A DNA stretch of 64,000 nt, taken from Bimuria novae-zelandiae CBS 107.79. Lineage: Eukaryota; Ascomycota; Dothideomycetes; Pleosporales; Didymosphaeriaceae. The translations under genes and the position numbers were made by a program. Each line of letters starts with the position of its first letter. The stretch's first letter is position 1. The DNA is taken from positions 864,493 to 928,492 of the forward strand of contig ML976672.1 of the NCBI GenBank assembly GCA_010015655.1. The letters run 5' to 3'. The notes beneath the pieces are model-generated. The model did no database searches. It saw only the letters and a list, made by a program, of their open reading frames with translations, and was not told where the DNA came from. Positions 1 through 11,388 of the stretch are shown in pieces.

Positions 1-328
1 CGCCTTGGCCGTTGACCTAACCTTGAAAACAATCGCGGGCCTAAGCGCCCCGCCTCGCCGAGTGTCGGTACAAGGTAGCGCCGATCCGGCGCTTGTTGGT
101 GTCTTGGGATGCTGACAGATCGGTGTAGGCCTTGGGAGCATCGTACGCATGGCTATAGGGCTGACCAAAGACGCAGATGCGCCGCTTCTTACTTACAGTC
201 CCGTCGCAGTGTAACCTCCGCCGCAGTCACTTAACGCGCGCATTCTCCGCCTTGTCCCCGCCTCCAGGTGTGGGGTAACACGGAGGCCAGACTCGGCTGT
301 TTTTGCTTCCTGCCAGAGTACGTAAGCC

Positions 329-1576
329 ATGGCTGGGGTGCAGCCTGAGAAATTGCACGCGGCCTGTGATGAGTGTCGTGAGTTGCACGATTCCATGGTA
401 GACAGTGAGCGGGCTAAAGCAGTAGTGTATAGGCACGAGGAAGCTGAAATGCTCGGGGGACTCCCCTGCTTGCAGTCGTTGCGAGCGCGAGAAGATAAGA
501 TGCGTCTACTCTCCACAGAAACCTATGGGCCGGCCCAGGAAACGAAGGAGAGAAGAGACGCCAATGGAGGACACTCAAGAAGGCGCAGTTGACCCTAGTC
601 CTACCGTTAACGGCTTTTCCATGCACAACTTTGGAGACGAGGGTCTGAGGCCGCAGACTGACCTGACTCCGACTGTTGACTTTCCTGGCTTTGGAGGCGT
701 ATCGCTAGACGACGCATTTGCCGAAGCCATGATACCACCTTCATACGCTGAGGCATTTGGGCAAGTACCCGCATATGATCCTAGGTGAGTGTGGAACCAG
801 GCAGATACTCTGGATTCCAAGGGCCTAACGGCTAGGATAGTCATAGCCACAGTGTGCACCCAATAGATCCGTTGTTGTGGGAGCAGCAACCCAGCGATTC
901 CGATTTCCAGTCGCAGGCCAACTCTACCCCTGGCCAGCCAGACACAGGGCCGTGCACCTGTCTCTCCCTCATGTATCTCGCCCTCAGCGACCTTCAATCG
1001 ATAAACAACTTCTCGTTTCCAGCAGTCGTTCCACGTATCCGGGCCACCCTGAATACCGCTTCGGTCATGGTTCACTGTATCAAGTGTCCGACAGAGATGT
1101 TCAGCGCCATCCAAAATATGCAGTCTCTCAACTCTCTACTCGGCGCAATCGCAGAGCGCTTTCACAAAGTGCTTGCCGAAATCGACGCCGAAGCCGATCG
1201 GCTCGAGCAAAGTGGTATGAAGAAACCTTTCCGCGTCGGTGATAATAGTCCCGAGAACATGCACTTGCATACAGGAAGTACGGACTGTCCAATGGGCTAC
1301 GATATTGACCTCGATCCGCGGGACTGGAGGAAGCTGGCGAAGCAGATGCTGAAGACAGAAGTCATGGGCGGAGGCCACAACCCGACGTCGCTCGTGCGCC
1401 TGCTAGAGGAGGTGGAAGAACGACAGCACAAGTGGCACTTTGATAAGTCGATGCACGCCGAGGAGCGGACACGATTGTTTGGTGCTGAGAACATGTGCAA
1501 AGAAGGTGAAGGAGCGATCTGCTTACGAATGGTTGGCCAGCTTCGGAACATGGTGAACCAAATGAAATGGGACTGA
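329..1576 (+). CDS. AflR-like Zn2Cys6 transcription factor
   Basis: Three exons, 329..377, 433..784 and 853..1576, give 374 aa. The first intron (GTGAGT to TATAG) interrupts the zinc cluster; after splicing the N-terminus reads ACDECRTRKLKCSGD, then SPACSRCEREKIRC, a complete Cys6 binuclear cluster (about residues 14-41), followed by a basic MGRPRKRRREE linker. The C-terminal half (CTCLSLMYLALSDLQ onward) has the look of the AflR regulatory domain: a Cys-rich start, a run of helices and a late acidic segment. The family binds DNA in the nucleus and often controls secondary metabolite genes. No polyketide or peptide synthase lies in this window, so the target is unknown. The second acceptor may be 846 instead of 852, adding two residues without changing frame. 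The domain call is firm; calling it an AflR orthologue is not supported. Confidence 0.85.
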
Positions 1577-1869
1577 GAAGTTGAGAATGCTGGCATTCTT
1601 GCGTAATAATGTCATTCGCTATCGACGATTGTGATTATTGTGGATTTCGGTGCTGGATGTCCGCAGCTAGCTGATCGAGACGTTTGTGACTACTGTAAAA
1701 GCTCCCTAGAGCTCAAAACCAATCCAGCACCTCATGAGCTTGTTTTCAATGAAGGACTTGGGTCGTACGCTCTATACCGTGATGAAAGACCTGTAGACTG
1801 CAGTTGCTTGCATAGTACAGAGTATACCGTGGTGCTTCAGCGCCTTGTTTGTACCCCGACCCCAATACT

Positions 1870-2852
1870 TCATGCTATAGACGTCTTGATCCATGGGTAA
1901 ATGTACGTGTATGCTCCATAAGCCAACATAGTGATCGTGAAGATCGACATAAGCAGCGGTGAGCGGAACGTAGCCCTCTTCTGCTCACCCTAAAACCGAC
2001 AATTAGCAATTCTTCGCATGGGTCGTTTTCCGAATCTCACCTCAAGAAGGCTCTTTTCCAGATCGCTAGGCCTCGACACAGCTTTGATCGACTTGACGGT
2101 CAGCGAAAAGTCGCCTTCTTGATCACCAAAGAAACTACTGCTTGTCAGCGACTTCGAACGGCGTCAAGGTTTGTAGTTTTGGAACAGAGGCGAAAGCTAC
2201 ATTGCATATCTCGAAGCAACACTGGCGACAACCAATGGCCAGATCGCGTACCAAATCAGCTTTGCAAGACACGTGTACATACCTTCTCATCATGATGCTG
2301 AACCTCTTAACATTCGTCGCATCGAGCTTCCCAGCCCCCTTCTTCTCCTTCCCCCGGTAGGTCGGCTTCAAATCTTTCCACGGAATTAACACGAACGAGC
2401 TTTCAGCCTGTACGGCATCCTTCGAGACCTCGAAGTCGTATTCCCACGAGATGGTCGCCTGCTCGCGTCCATTCTCCGAATTCGCCGGGAGCAGCTCGTC
2501 TTTCAGAATAAAGGTGTACCGCTTGCCATCCGATTTACCCAAGTCCAAGAGAATTCCGTCGTAGTCCGAGAGATCCCACGTGCTGTCTTCGGTAGTGGTG
2601 CGCTGACTTGCAAAACCGGCACCGCCTAGGGTCTTGATGTCGAGATTGCCGTGGAAGCGTGCGGTGCCGTTTGAGATATCTAGGTATGACTGCGATTTTC
2701 CGCCCCGAACGCGGTCGTCACTTGCAGTCCAGTCCGAAGCGTTCCATGGCCTGCGAGCGGTCAGTGCTACGTTGCAGGTAATGTTTAGCACCAAGAGTTT
2801 CGTACTTTTTGCCGCCGAACAGTATGTGCTCCTTCTCTTTAAGGATATCCAT
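1870..2852 (-). CDS. CIA30 (NDUFAF1-like) domain protein with C-terminal membrane tail
   Basis: Exons on the minus strand: 2852..2806, 2750..2283, 2137..2041, 1989..1870; all phases agree and give 243 aa. The protein starts MDILKEKEHILFGGKK and enters the CIA30 fold at PWNASDWTASDDRVRGGKSQ (about 17-36), with the conserved WDLSDYDGI and FSIMMRSSFFGDQEGDFSL blocks. CIA30 proteins assist complex I assembly in mitochondria or act as related chaperone-like factors. The last exon adds SPLLMSIFTITMLAYGAYTYI, a single hydrophobic helix near the C-terminus, which suggests a tail-anchored form. No clear mitochondrial presequence is seen. An in-frame ATG at 2939 could extend the N-terminus by 29 residues. 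The RIPed transposon begins about 100 bp upstream of the start. Confidence 0.82.
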
Positions 2853-2952
2853 ATTTGATAAGCGCGTCGTTGGATAGTTGCACTTCGAGGTGTTCGAGCA
2901 ATAGTACCTGGCAAAGCTCATGACTTCACCATGGTGCATTTTAATTATTGTC

Positions 2953-3022
2953 GTTTCGTAAAATCCCGCTACACATGTGACCTGCCCCGCGCATTAGTAA
3001 TCGATTCCCGCGCGTCATTTGA
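2953..3022 (+). repeat. Left terminal inverted repeat of RIPed element
   Basis: The first 28 bases match the reverse complement of 6162-6189 exactly. A second matching block (GTAATCG and GCGCGTCATTTGA) follows after a diverged spacer, so the original repeat was about 70 bp. Confidence 0.88.
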
Positions 3023-3329
3023 AACACGGATTTACTAGCTAAATATTAACTTTTTAATATATTATAAGAATCTAAAAGTCCTTAATAGGAACTTATAGCA
3101 AAGCTAGGTTACCGCCAACGGTGTTATAGGCCGTAATTAATTAATTAAACAACGACGTTAGCAATACCTAAATCTAAAGAGATATAAAGATAGCTAGGAC
3201 AATAATTAAGAGGATTTAACTTAGTTTAAAGTATTAAGGGTAACCTTACCCGCCAAGCTACGTATGGCAAGGTAGGCCACCGTTATTATTGCAGTACTAT
3301 TGCGAGAAGCTTAAAGAGTTGCTACTAGG

Positions 3330-4065
3330 CTAGCTAAATACTTACCTAGATAAGATGCAGAGTTTCTTGTATAATAAGTACAACGTAAAAGCCTTACAGA
3401 CAACTATATAGGAGACTCTTACTAGCATAAGGTAGAGTTAAAAAGCGGCAACTAAAGTGGTAGCTAAGCGTAACGTAGTTCTCTATTAAGCATTTAGAGC
3501 TCGCTGCTAGCTAGCGTATAAGGCGGAGATAGTAATAGTAATTAATAAAAGCGCTTATAACGAGCGTACAGGCAATTAAAAATATACTTAGTTAAAAGTA
3601 AACACGCTAGTTTAGGTATCGTACTTAGCGTAAAGGTTAGAGAGGTAGAGTTTATTACTAGCTATAAACGTTAATAGGTATCTTAATTATCTTATCTATT
3701 AGGGAGCAATTATGGCGGAGTTAATAGAGGAGTTTCTTACTAGTAAAGTGCTGCCGTATTACACGCCGTACCTAGGGCCACGCTTAGTAATTATAATAGA
3801 TAACGTATCTATTTATTAATTAGCTAAAATTTAACAACTCTGTATAGATGCTAGGGTAGTACTTGAGTACCTGCCGCCGTACTCACCTGATATGAATCCG
3901 ATTAAGCAGAGCTTCAAAGCGTTAAAGTCATAGATAAAAAAGAACTTCTAGAAAGCGCCTATCTTTCAGGATTTCTCGTATTTCTTGGAGCTAGGTGTAC
4001 AGGAGGGTTGCTATAACGACGAGCGGGCGAGAAAGTACTTTAGCTACTTAGGCTGGCAGGTGTGA
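3330..4065 (+). pseudogene. Broken DDE_3-type (Tc1/mariner, IS630-like) transposase
   Basis: Reading through stops in one frame gives recognisable transposase blocks: a DKMQSFLYNKYNV helical segment near 3352, MAELIEEFLTSKVLPYY at about 3711, a LVIIIDN motif holding the second catalytic aspartate, and LPPYSPDMNPIKQSFKALKS at about 3871-3930, the canonical third motif of this family. At least ten in-frame TAA/TAG codons stand where Gln or Trp is expected. It is not functional. Confidence 0.82.
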
Positions 4066-4439
4066 GGTGTATAAGAGATAGAGGACTTAAGTAATTAACG
4101 CGTTATTATTAAGTATAAATATTATTAAGCCTAATAATAGTAGCCCGTGCGGACTTATTATTTATTAGCGTTAATTTACTTACGTCGCAGTTCTACATAA
4201 TTCTGTTAATAAGTTAATATAATATACGTATATTTGGGCAGTAAATTCCTTAAAATTAATTTTTATAGGCTAAAATTAGTAAAATAAAGAATATAAATCC
4301 CTTAACAAAAGTACTTGCGACGCGCCCTATTTAGGAGTAATTAATAATATAACTAGAGCGTAAAGTATAAGTAACTGCAAAATTAACGTTAGTAACCTGG
4401 CTAAAAGCTTTAGCAACTTCTTATATTTATTATATAAAC

Positions 4440-6032
4440 AAGCTCTTCTTGTCCTTGTCCTCCTCTTACTCCTCTTACTCTACACGCTCTTTCTCCTTCT
4501 TTATATTCTTTAGGCACTAAGCTTTTTGCTCTAGAGTTAGTCCTTTAAATCCACGCTGCCATTGGACGGTATATACTTAAAGTTTAAGTAGTAGAGGCGG
4601 CGATAGCTCTTACACCTCTTGTTATAAGGTATATAGCATGCTAGCCTCTAAGGAATCTATAAGCATATTAATATTAATTCTATTATCCTTAATTATAGTA
4701 AAGACCTTTCTTACATCTCTGCGATCTTTGTGTGGACCCTTATTAAGCTACTACCACAGGAAAAGCAGTGTCATATAGTAAAGCTCCTCCACGTTACTAT
4801 AAGTTAATAGATCCTACGTTAAAACTGGCAGGTCGTCTAGTAGGTAATTAGGTTCTCGCTACTAGGCAGGTAATCTTTAAAATAGCTAACTTTATACTAA
4901 TTAACTTACTGCAGACGCGATTAGTAATTTAAGCATATCTTTTATTATAGGCTCGCTATTAGAGTCGCTCCTCCTCCGCCGTCGCCCAGCCTGCCCACGA
5001 GATCTCGCTATCATTAACCGAACGTTATCTAATGGCTCTGCAACTATACACCTTTACAGCGATACCTCGCGGGCCTATATGGCGACTATATTGCCCTCGA
5101 CGGGCATATAATCGGAGAATCGCACCAGCAATAATTTAGTACGCTAAAAGTAGCACACATGGGCGTAGTTCGAGCACATAGTGTCCTGGCACCTCCACGC
5201 GTCCCGTATTTAGATGGCTAGCCCATTGCCTATCTAGTTAATCGCCATGACGTCTAGCAGCTTAGCGAGTTAGTAATTAGTAGCGGTAAGTCGTACCTAA
5301 GAGCCTTATAGGCCACCTACGCGTGACTGACTTAAAGCAGGCACCTAAGGTGACTCTAGTAGTAGCACTAAGTCAAAATCCATGCACGTAGTGGCCCTTA
5401 GGGGCGCTAATTATAGTAACTCTTCTACGCTAGTTTTTACGTTAGTAAAACGTAAGTAACTCTCCTCGCGTTTAAAAGTGTTTGCCATGCAATCCTTTAC
5501 TAAAGTTTAACTTAAATATATAATAATAGTAAGGCTTTTAATAGAGACTTTCTCCTAGGTGCTTATCTCTACAACAACGCTGTTAGCCTATCTCTAAACC
5601 TCGCTTGCTATTAGACTACTAAGCAGTTACTTATAATTACTATCCTCTACGCCGTTAACTATTATATTATTATAGTACGCTCTATAGCGATACCTTATAT
5701 AAGTCTTATTAATTACCTTAGCAAGCTCCTTATCTAATTATTATATAAAAGGACCTAGCTAGGCTAATAATAGGCTATCTTCTAGGTATATCTCTTACTC
5801 CTTAACGTCCTTATCCTTAAGTTACTCTATCTTAGCTACCTTAGTAGTAGTTATATAATTAGCTTTATTTATTATCTCTTGTAAAGGTGCTCTAGCCTTT
5901 ACTTTTTTAGGAGTTTTTTTACGAGGTAACTTTATTATACGCGACTTTTTAGCTACCCGCGTTACCTAGGGTGGATTCTTACCCTCCTTAAATACCTAAG
6001 TACTCTTACGTTTACGACTTTTGGCTAGCATT
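4440..6032 (-). pseudogene. Second, unidentified RIPed ORF inside the transposon
   Basis: On the minus strand a coherent but stop-riddled frame starts near 6032 with a basic segment (MLAKSRKRK) and can be followed, with some frame changes, to a highly charged KEKERVE...DKDKK end near 4445. Internal stretches such as IRDAWRCQDTMCSNYAHVCY (near 5150-5210) look like protein. I do not recognise the family. It is either an accessory gene of the transposon or a nested second element. Confidence 0.45.
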
Positions 6033-6119
6033 ACGATAACCCTTAAGGATAATAGCAGGGTATTGTTTAAGGGAATGAATTCGTGTACGGCATCTAATTG
6101 TACGGAAAAATAGGTGGGG

Positions 6120-6189
6120 TCAAATGACGCGCAGGAAGCGATTACCTAACAAGCGCCCAGATCACATGTGTAGCGGGATTTTACGAAAC
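6120..6189 (-). repeat. Right terminal inverted repeat of RIPed element
   Basis: Partner of 2953-3022; the outer 28 bases are perfect. Confidence 0.88.
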
Positions 6190-6322
6190 CACCGATAGTT
6201 TAAATTCCCCGACTCAACTTCGGAAGGGTCCGTCCGTGCAGCCGACCCGCTTTCGTCCCCGCAAGAACTTACACAACTCCAAGCATACTACATCATCCCT
6301 TCGCATCCGATTCTACTCAGAC

Positions 6323-7181
6323 ATGGATTTCCGGCCCTTGGATCGCATGAACGATACCGACGAAGCGCTCCTAAACGAGCCTTTCCGTCCTTTCTACAAT
6401 TTCTGGGCGCCGAAGCCGGTACTAGTGCACCAGTGAGGTCTAAGCCATCGCCAACGCGAATGCGTAGCTGATGGGACTAGGGCCAACGATTATGATCGAA
6501 CGGCATTTATAGAGAGGCCCTGGCTCGGGGTTCTGCTATTCGACAACAACGCCTCAGATGCAAGAGATCATGCTGCAAATGAGAGAAGTAAGTTATCGTG
6601 TGCAGTGGTCATACAGAAAGAGACTACGCCCTCTTTGCTGTATGACGGAAGAAGCGTTACATATCTGTGAGTGTTTAGAGGGGAATGGTGCTAACGGCAT
6701 GCATAGCGTTTCTGTCGTGGCTGAGGCTTTCAGTGTACATGGCCATCGTCTCCGTTGCCATTATCATGAACTTTCATCTGAAATCGCAGCCTAGCGCTGT
6801 TGGTAAGTACCCTTTTTTTTCTGCGACGAGCGCAATTTTACAAGCTCGCCAAGTGCAACGAGATACATGTGCGTGGTAGTTCGACTCTACGAAGAATTAG
6901 CCGGGTCTCGGAGATTTGCAAAATCTAACTATGACCATTAACTAACAGTGACGGCAGAAAAGAAATTCTCTCTTCCCTTTGGCCTAATTTTCTGGACCTT
7001 GTCAGTAGCATGTCTAGCATCTGGATTGGCAAACTATATCAAGACGGTGACCAGATACAGTCGACGCACGGCATTAGTGCAAGCGGGCTGGAAGACGCAG
7101 ACAGTGTTCACAGTGGTTGCGACGACTATTGTGGCGGCTTGCATATTGTTTCTATCTACGAATGCGCATACGCGTCGGTAA
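6323..7181 (+). CDS. DUF202 (YidH/Vtc1-like) three-helix membrane protein
   Basis: Four exons, 6323..6432, 6481..6587, 6707..6802, 6949..7181, all phases consistent, 181 aa. The diagnostic DUF202 block RDHAANERTFLSWLRLSVYM is created by the second splice (intron 6588-6706). Three membrane helices follow: FLSWLRLSVYMAIVSVAIIM, LPFGLIFWTLSVACLASGLA and TVFTVVATTIVAACILFLST. DUF202 proteins are small integral membrane proteins; the fungal relatives resemble the membrane part of the vacuolar transporter chaperone complex, but the exact function of this subgroup is unknown. The start chosen is the first ATG in frame after the transposon, 133 bp downstream of its right end. Its 3' end faces RFA2 with 214 bp between stops. 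Confidence 0.86.
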
Positions 7182-7395
7182 CGCCTCTTATGACTTGAAT
7201 ATAACAGTTCAGACCCATTTCGTTGCTGGATATGCCTTCTCTATTCTCACCTGTCCTTACAATGTTGCATCAACGAATCTCGCAGACATGTACGATACCA
7301 GGACAGGCAATGCTGCCGCTATTGATGCCATCATTTCGACGTTGTCCGTTCAGCGCCACTGCTGTTGCCAAGTCCAACAGATACCCGTTTTCCAC

Positions 7396-8362
7396 TCACT
7401 TTTCCGGCTCCAGCGGAGCCCATGTCTGGTCGTCGACAGTTGTGTATATGACCCCTCCTTCAAGTAATTGGTCGCCCGCTTCCGCCACAACTGCGGTGTC
7501 GAGATTGAGTCGAGAAGCGACGACTTGATAGTGGATGCCTTCGGCGCCTTGCCTCTCCTTGCACAGGAATTTGTATACCCGCTGAGCAACCCCGCTAAAC
7601 TCGCTGACGTCTACTCCTCCATCCTGCGCAGCGCCGTTGGCATTGGTATTGGTATTGATACGGGCAGAAGCTGCACCGTCCGCATTATTCGATTGATCAA
7701 GAGGCCCGCGAGTATAGTACAGATGTACTGCTGTGGCTTCGAGCAAATGGTATGAGACCTCGTTCATGTCCTCCACCGGGCGGATGATCTGCGCGCCGAC
7801 GTGCCGTCGGTCGTGGAAGCTCTTGAGTTTTCCCCACGCCCGGCAGTAGGAACCATCTATGAGCTTCGTTGTCTGCGGATTCGCCTCCATGGCATCAGCA
7901 TCGTGCCATTGCTTCACCTCGATAGTGCCTGTGCCATCGTCGAGCTTGTACGTGATGTTCGTGGCCTGGTGAGCGATGTTGCGTATTTGGCCGACAAAAG
8001 TGATCTGTCCACGTTAGGAGTCAGATCCAAAATGAGAAGAGACGCCAAATGTACCTGGGAGATTTTGGTGTTGTCGATTTTGAAGTCGTCTCCATCGGGT
8101 TGCGCGTCGAGGATCTGTTTGATAGTGACGGGCCGCAGTGTATCCTGGATGTGGTCCTAGCGGTTCTATTAGATGTAGGCCGTGCAAGTACATGTCAAGG
8201 GGACTCACGCGTCCTTTGCTGGGGGTGTTCTGAGTGCCATCGGGCATGAACCCACCGCCTCCTCCGCCTGCGCCGTACGAAGTGTACGAGGTCTCGTAGT
8301 TGTTGTAATCTAGATTTGTTAGCGTCTTGGAGTATCAGATGTCCCATTACAAGCGTACTCAT
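7396..8362 (-). CDS. RFA2: Replication protein A 32-kDa subunit
   Basis: Minus-strand exons 8362..8359, 8309..8209, 8156..8055, 8004..7396 encode 271 aa, normal for RPA32. The first coding exon is only 4 nt (ATG plus A), joined to a Tyr/Gly-rich leader (MNYNNYETSYTSYGAGGGGG). Next comes the OB-fold (TLRPVTIKQILDAQ; ITFVGQIRNI; TYKLDDGTGTIEVKQW) and a C-terminal winged helix (KFLCKERQGAEGIHYQVV ... LEGGVIYTTVDD). RPA binds single-stranded DNA in replication, repair and checkpoint signalling; the N-terminal Ser/Thr/Tyr-rich leader is where this subunit is phosphorylated in known species. It is divergent from DBP10, with 214 bp between start codons. Confidence 0.95.
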
Positions 8363-8576
8363 GGTGTGTCGTGTGTGTGGTGTATCCTAATACTCTGGTA
8401 TTTTGCGGTGATCAGACGCTGCAGGCGGGGGCGCGGACAGACGCGACGGGACGCGTCCAGATTTGGGGCGGCAGGCGCGACCCCACGTACGCCAAGACTG
8501 GGGCCGTGCGAGAATTTCGAGCTCAGAATTTCCGCTACACCAAATCGCACAACCACCACCGGCCAGCACACCGACC

Positions 8577-11388
8577 ATGGCTCCTCGCGCAAGCTCGCCG
8601 GCGCTGTCCGAAAACGAATTCGACATTGGCGCCGCTCTTTTTGGAGAGGACGATAACACTCCAAACGAGAATGAGCCCGCCTCAAATCTGGGATTCGACC
8701 TGGATGGCAGCCAAGATGGGTCGGACGACGAAGCCTTCATTGCAGCGACGCAAGCTGCCTCCAACAGGAAAGCCTCAAATTTGAAGGGTTACACGGTCAA
8801 GAAAGGTGGAGGTTTTCAGGCCATGGGCCTCAACGCTGCACTTCTTCAAGCCATCACAAGAAAAGGTTACAAGGTCCCGACACCGATACAACGGCGCGCC
8901 GTACCGCTTATACTAGACCGGCAAGATGTGGTTGGAATGGCACGTACCGGTTCTGGAAAGACGGCAGCGTTTGTGATACCCATGATCCAAACCTTGAAGA
9001 CGCATTCGGCCAAATTCGGTGCCCGTGCCATCATCATGTCGCCCTCGCGAGAGTTGGCTTTGCAGACACTGAAAGTCGTCAAGGAGTTGGGTCGCGGCTC
9101 TGACCTGAGAACTGTGCTATTGGTCGGTGGAGACAGCCTTGACGAACGTACGTATTATCCACCGCGGATATGGCAAACCGGATGCTGACCTCGCTCTCAG
9201 AGTTCAGCTCTATGACCACGAATCCAGATATCATTATCGCTACTCCCGGTCGTTTCCTCCACTTGAAGGTCGAGATGAATTTGGATCTATCCTCCGTCAG
9301 ATACATCGTTTTCGACGAAGCAGACAGATTGTTCGAGATGGGTTTTGCTGCTCAGCTGGCCGAGATCCTTCATGCACTACCGATGTCAAGACAGACACTC
9401 TTGTTCTCCGCTACACTTCCCAAATCGTTGGTTGAGTTCGCTCGTGCTGGCCTCCAGGATCCGAGGCTGATTCGTCTCGATGACTCAAAGGTGTCGCCTG
9501 ATCTCGAGAGTGCTTTCTTCACTGTCAAAAGTGGGGAAAGAGATGGTGCGCTCCTGTACCTGCTCGACAAAGTCATTAAGCTCCCTACTGGTGAGACTGA
9601 GGTTGCGAAGAAAGCGAAACAGTCGGACACCAAGGGTGCTGGTAAGAAGCGCAAGCGAGGATCAGAAAACTCCAATCCTGTGGACACTCCAACGCCAAAC
9701 TCTACAGTCGTATTCGCAGCTACGAAGCACAGGGTTGAATATTTGGCCAATATGCTGAAAGCTGCAGGTTACTCTGTGTCATATGGTAAGGTTCTGTGGT
9801 CACCTGCGAATGTGACATATGCTAATGTCTACTAGTATATGGCAACCTGGATCAGACTGCTCGAAAACTTCAAGTGCAAGATTTTAGAGCTGGTCTCACA
9901 AACGTCCTAGTAGTCACTGACGTTGCAGCACGTGGTCTTGATCTGCCATACCTCGCCAACGTTATCAATTACGACTTTCCTTCACAGCCTAAGATATTCG
10001 TTCATCGGGTTGGACGAACCGCCCGGGCAGGACGAAAGGGCTGGAGTTACAGTCTAATCCGTGATTCTGATGTGCCCTATCTGATCGATCTTCAGCTGTT
10101 TCTGGGACAACCGCTCGTCTCGGAGAATATACCTGGGAAAGACCCAAATTATGCACAGAACGTCGTGGTCGGTACGTTCATTCAAGATGAGCTGGAGCCT
10201 GAGGTCGAGCTCGTGAACAGGCTACACGAGGACGATGAAGATCTTATCAATCTGCAGACTGTGGCGAGCAAAGGGGAGGCTCAATACACGAGAACCAGGA
10301 ATTCGGCTAGTGCTGAGTCGGTGAAGCGAGCGAAGCAATTGCTATCGACACGCAGCTTGTCTAATACCCATCTACTCTTCAGCAAGGACATTCACGACGC
10401 GTTACGCGAAAAGGAGAAGATGTTGGAGAGGATCAGCTCTTTCCGCCCCACGGAATCTATTTTCGAAATTGGAAACCGTGGTGCAGGTGGCGAGGCTGCC
10501 GAAATCATGAAGAAAAGACGACAACAGATAGACAAGATGAAACAGAAGCAAGCGAGCCATTCAAGCGGTACATCCGACGGTGTAAACACGCGGACAGAGC
10601 CATCGGGGGCTGCGGCGGATCTGGATGTGGCCTCAGATGTCGGTGAGGATGTGGGGGATGCGGACTTGGCATCTGAATCAGACGATCTTGAAATCTCCGT
10701 GTCGCAGCCTACCGCTCGTAACGCGAGCAAAGATGATTGGCAGAATTCGGAATTCTTCATGTCCTATGAACCAAAGGGTGTGAACGCCGCTGAAGAACGG
10801 GGTTACGGGGTCCACACTGGTTCGTACAACACGGCCCAGCAAGCGTCCAACTTCGTTGAGAGTGCCAGAGCCGCGCAAATGGATCTTACAAACGACGAGG
10901 TAAAGGGTTTTGCAGAAGCCAGCAAAGCTAAGGGTATGCGTTGGGACAAGAAATCGAAGAAGTACGTCGCCAAAGCAAACGACGAGGACGGCTCCAAAGG
11001 AGCGAAAATGGTGGTGGGTGAAAGTGGTCTCAAGATTGCCGCCAGTTTCCGTAGCGGGCGGTACGATGACTGGCGTAAATCGAATAAGGTCGGCCGCTTG
11101 CCACGTGTCGGGGAAGTGGAGAAGCCAAACCATGCAGCCGCTCGTGGCGGTGGTCGTCACTACAAGCACAAGGCGGAGAGGGCACCAAAAGAAGCTGATA
11201 GATATCGCGACGATTACCACACTCAAAAGAAGAAAGTCGCGGAGGCGAAGGACAAACGCATTGGGAAATTTAAGGATGGTGGCGCTAAAAGCGAACTCAA
11301 AGGCGTTGACGATGTCCGCAAACAACGACAACTCGACGAGAAGCGGAAGGATAAGAACGCAAGGCCCTCCAAGAAGCGAAAGTTCTAA
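8577..11388 (+). CDS. DBP10: ATP-dependent RNA helicase Dbp10
   Basis: Exons 8577..9147, 9201..9785 and 9836..11388 give 902 aa. An acidic N-terminus (ALFGEDD...) precedes the DEAD-box core: [20 protein letters not shown] with the Q motif, motif [12 protein letters not shown], motif [12 protein letters not shown], motif III SATLP, and motif [16 protein letters not shown] lysine-rich insertion ([18 protein letters not shown]) lies before the second RecA domain. The DBP10CT region ([20 protein letters not shown]) and a Lys/Arg/Glu-rich tail ending KKRKF follow. Dbp10 acts in the nucleolus in 60S subunit maturation. The introns fall between motifs and are supported by exact restoration of helicase sequence (DEQFSSM and [10 protein letters not shown]). 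Confidence 0.95.

Larger units (their letters stand above)
2953..6189. mobile_element. RIP-degraded Tc1/mariner-type DNA transposon
   Basis: The AT-rich block is bounded by inverted repeats: 28 bp are identical at the ends (2953-2980 and 6162-6189) and similarity continues for about 70 bp. A TA dinucleotide lies inside each end (2959-2960, 6182-6183). If these are the target duplication, as usual for Tc1/mariner, the true element is 2961..6181 and it landed in a GTTTCGTACGAAAC palindrome. Inside are a broken DDE transposase on the plus strand and a second broken ORF on the minus strand. Stops are TAA/TAG almost everywhere, and CpA is depleted in favour of TpA, as RIP produces. The insertion separates two divergent genes, CIA30 and DUF202, that would otherwise share a promoter of roughly 235 bp. 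Confidence 0.85.

Noticed and set aside
575..1114. 179-codon minus-strand ORF
   Set aside because: Antisense to exons 2 and 3 of the Zn2Cys6 gene, which are confirmed by the spliced zinc cluster.
1..2000. Secondary metabolite cluster suggested by the AflR-like regulator
   Set aside because: No synthase, oxidase or transporter genes of such a cluster are present in the window.
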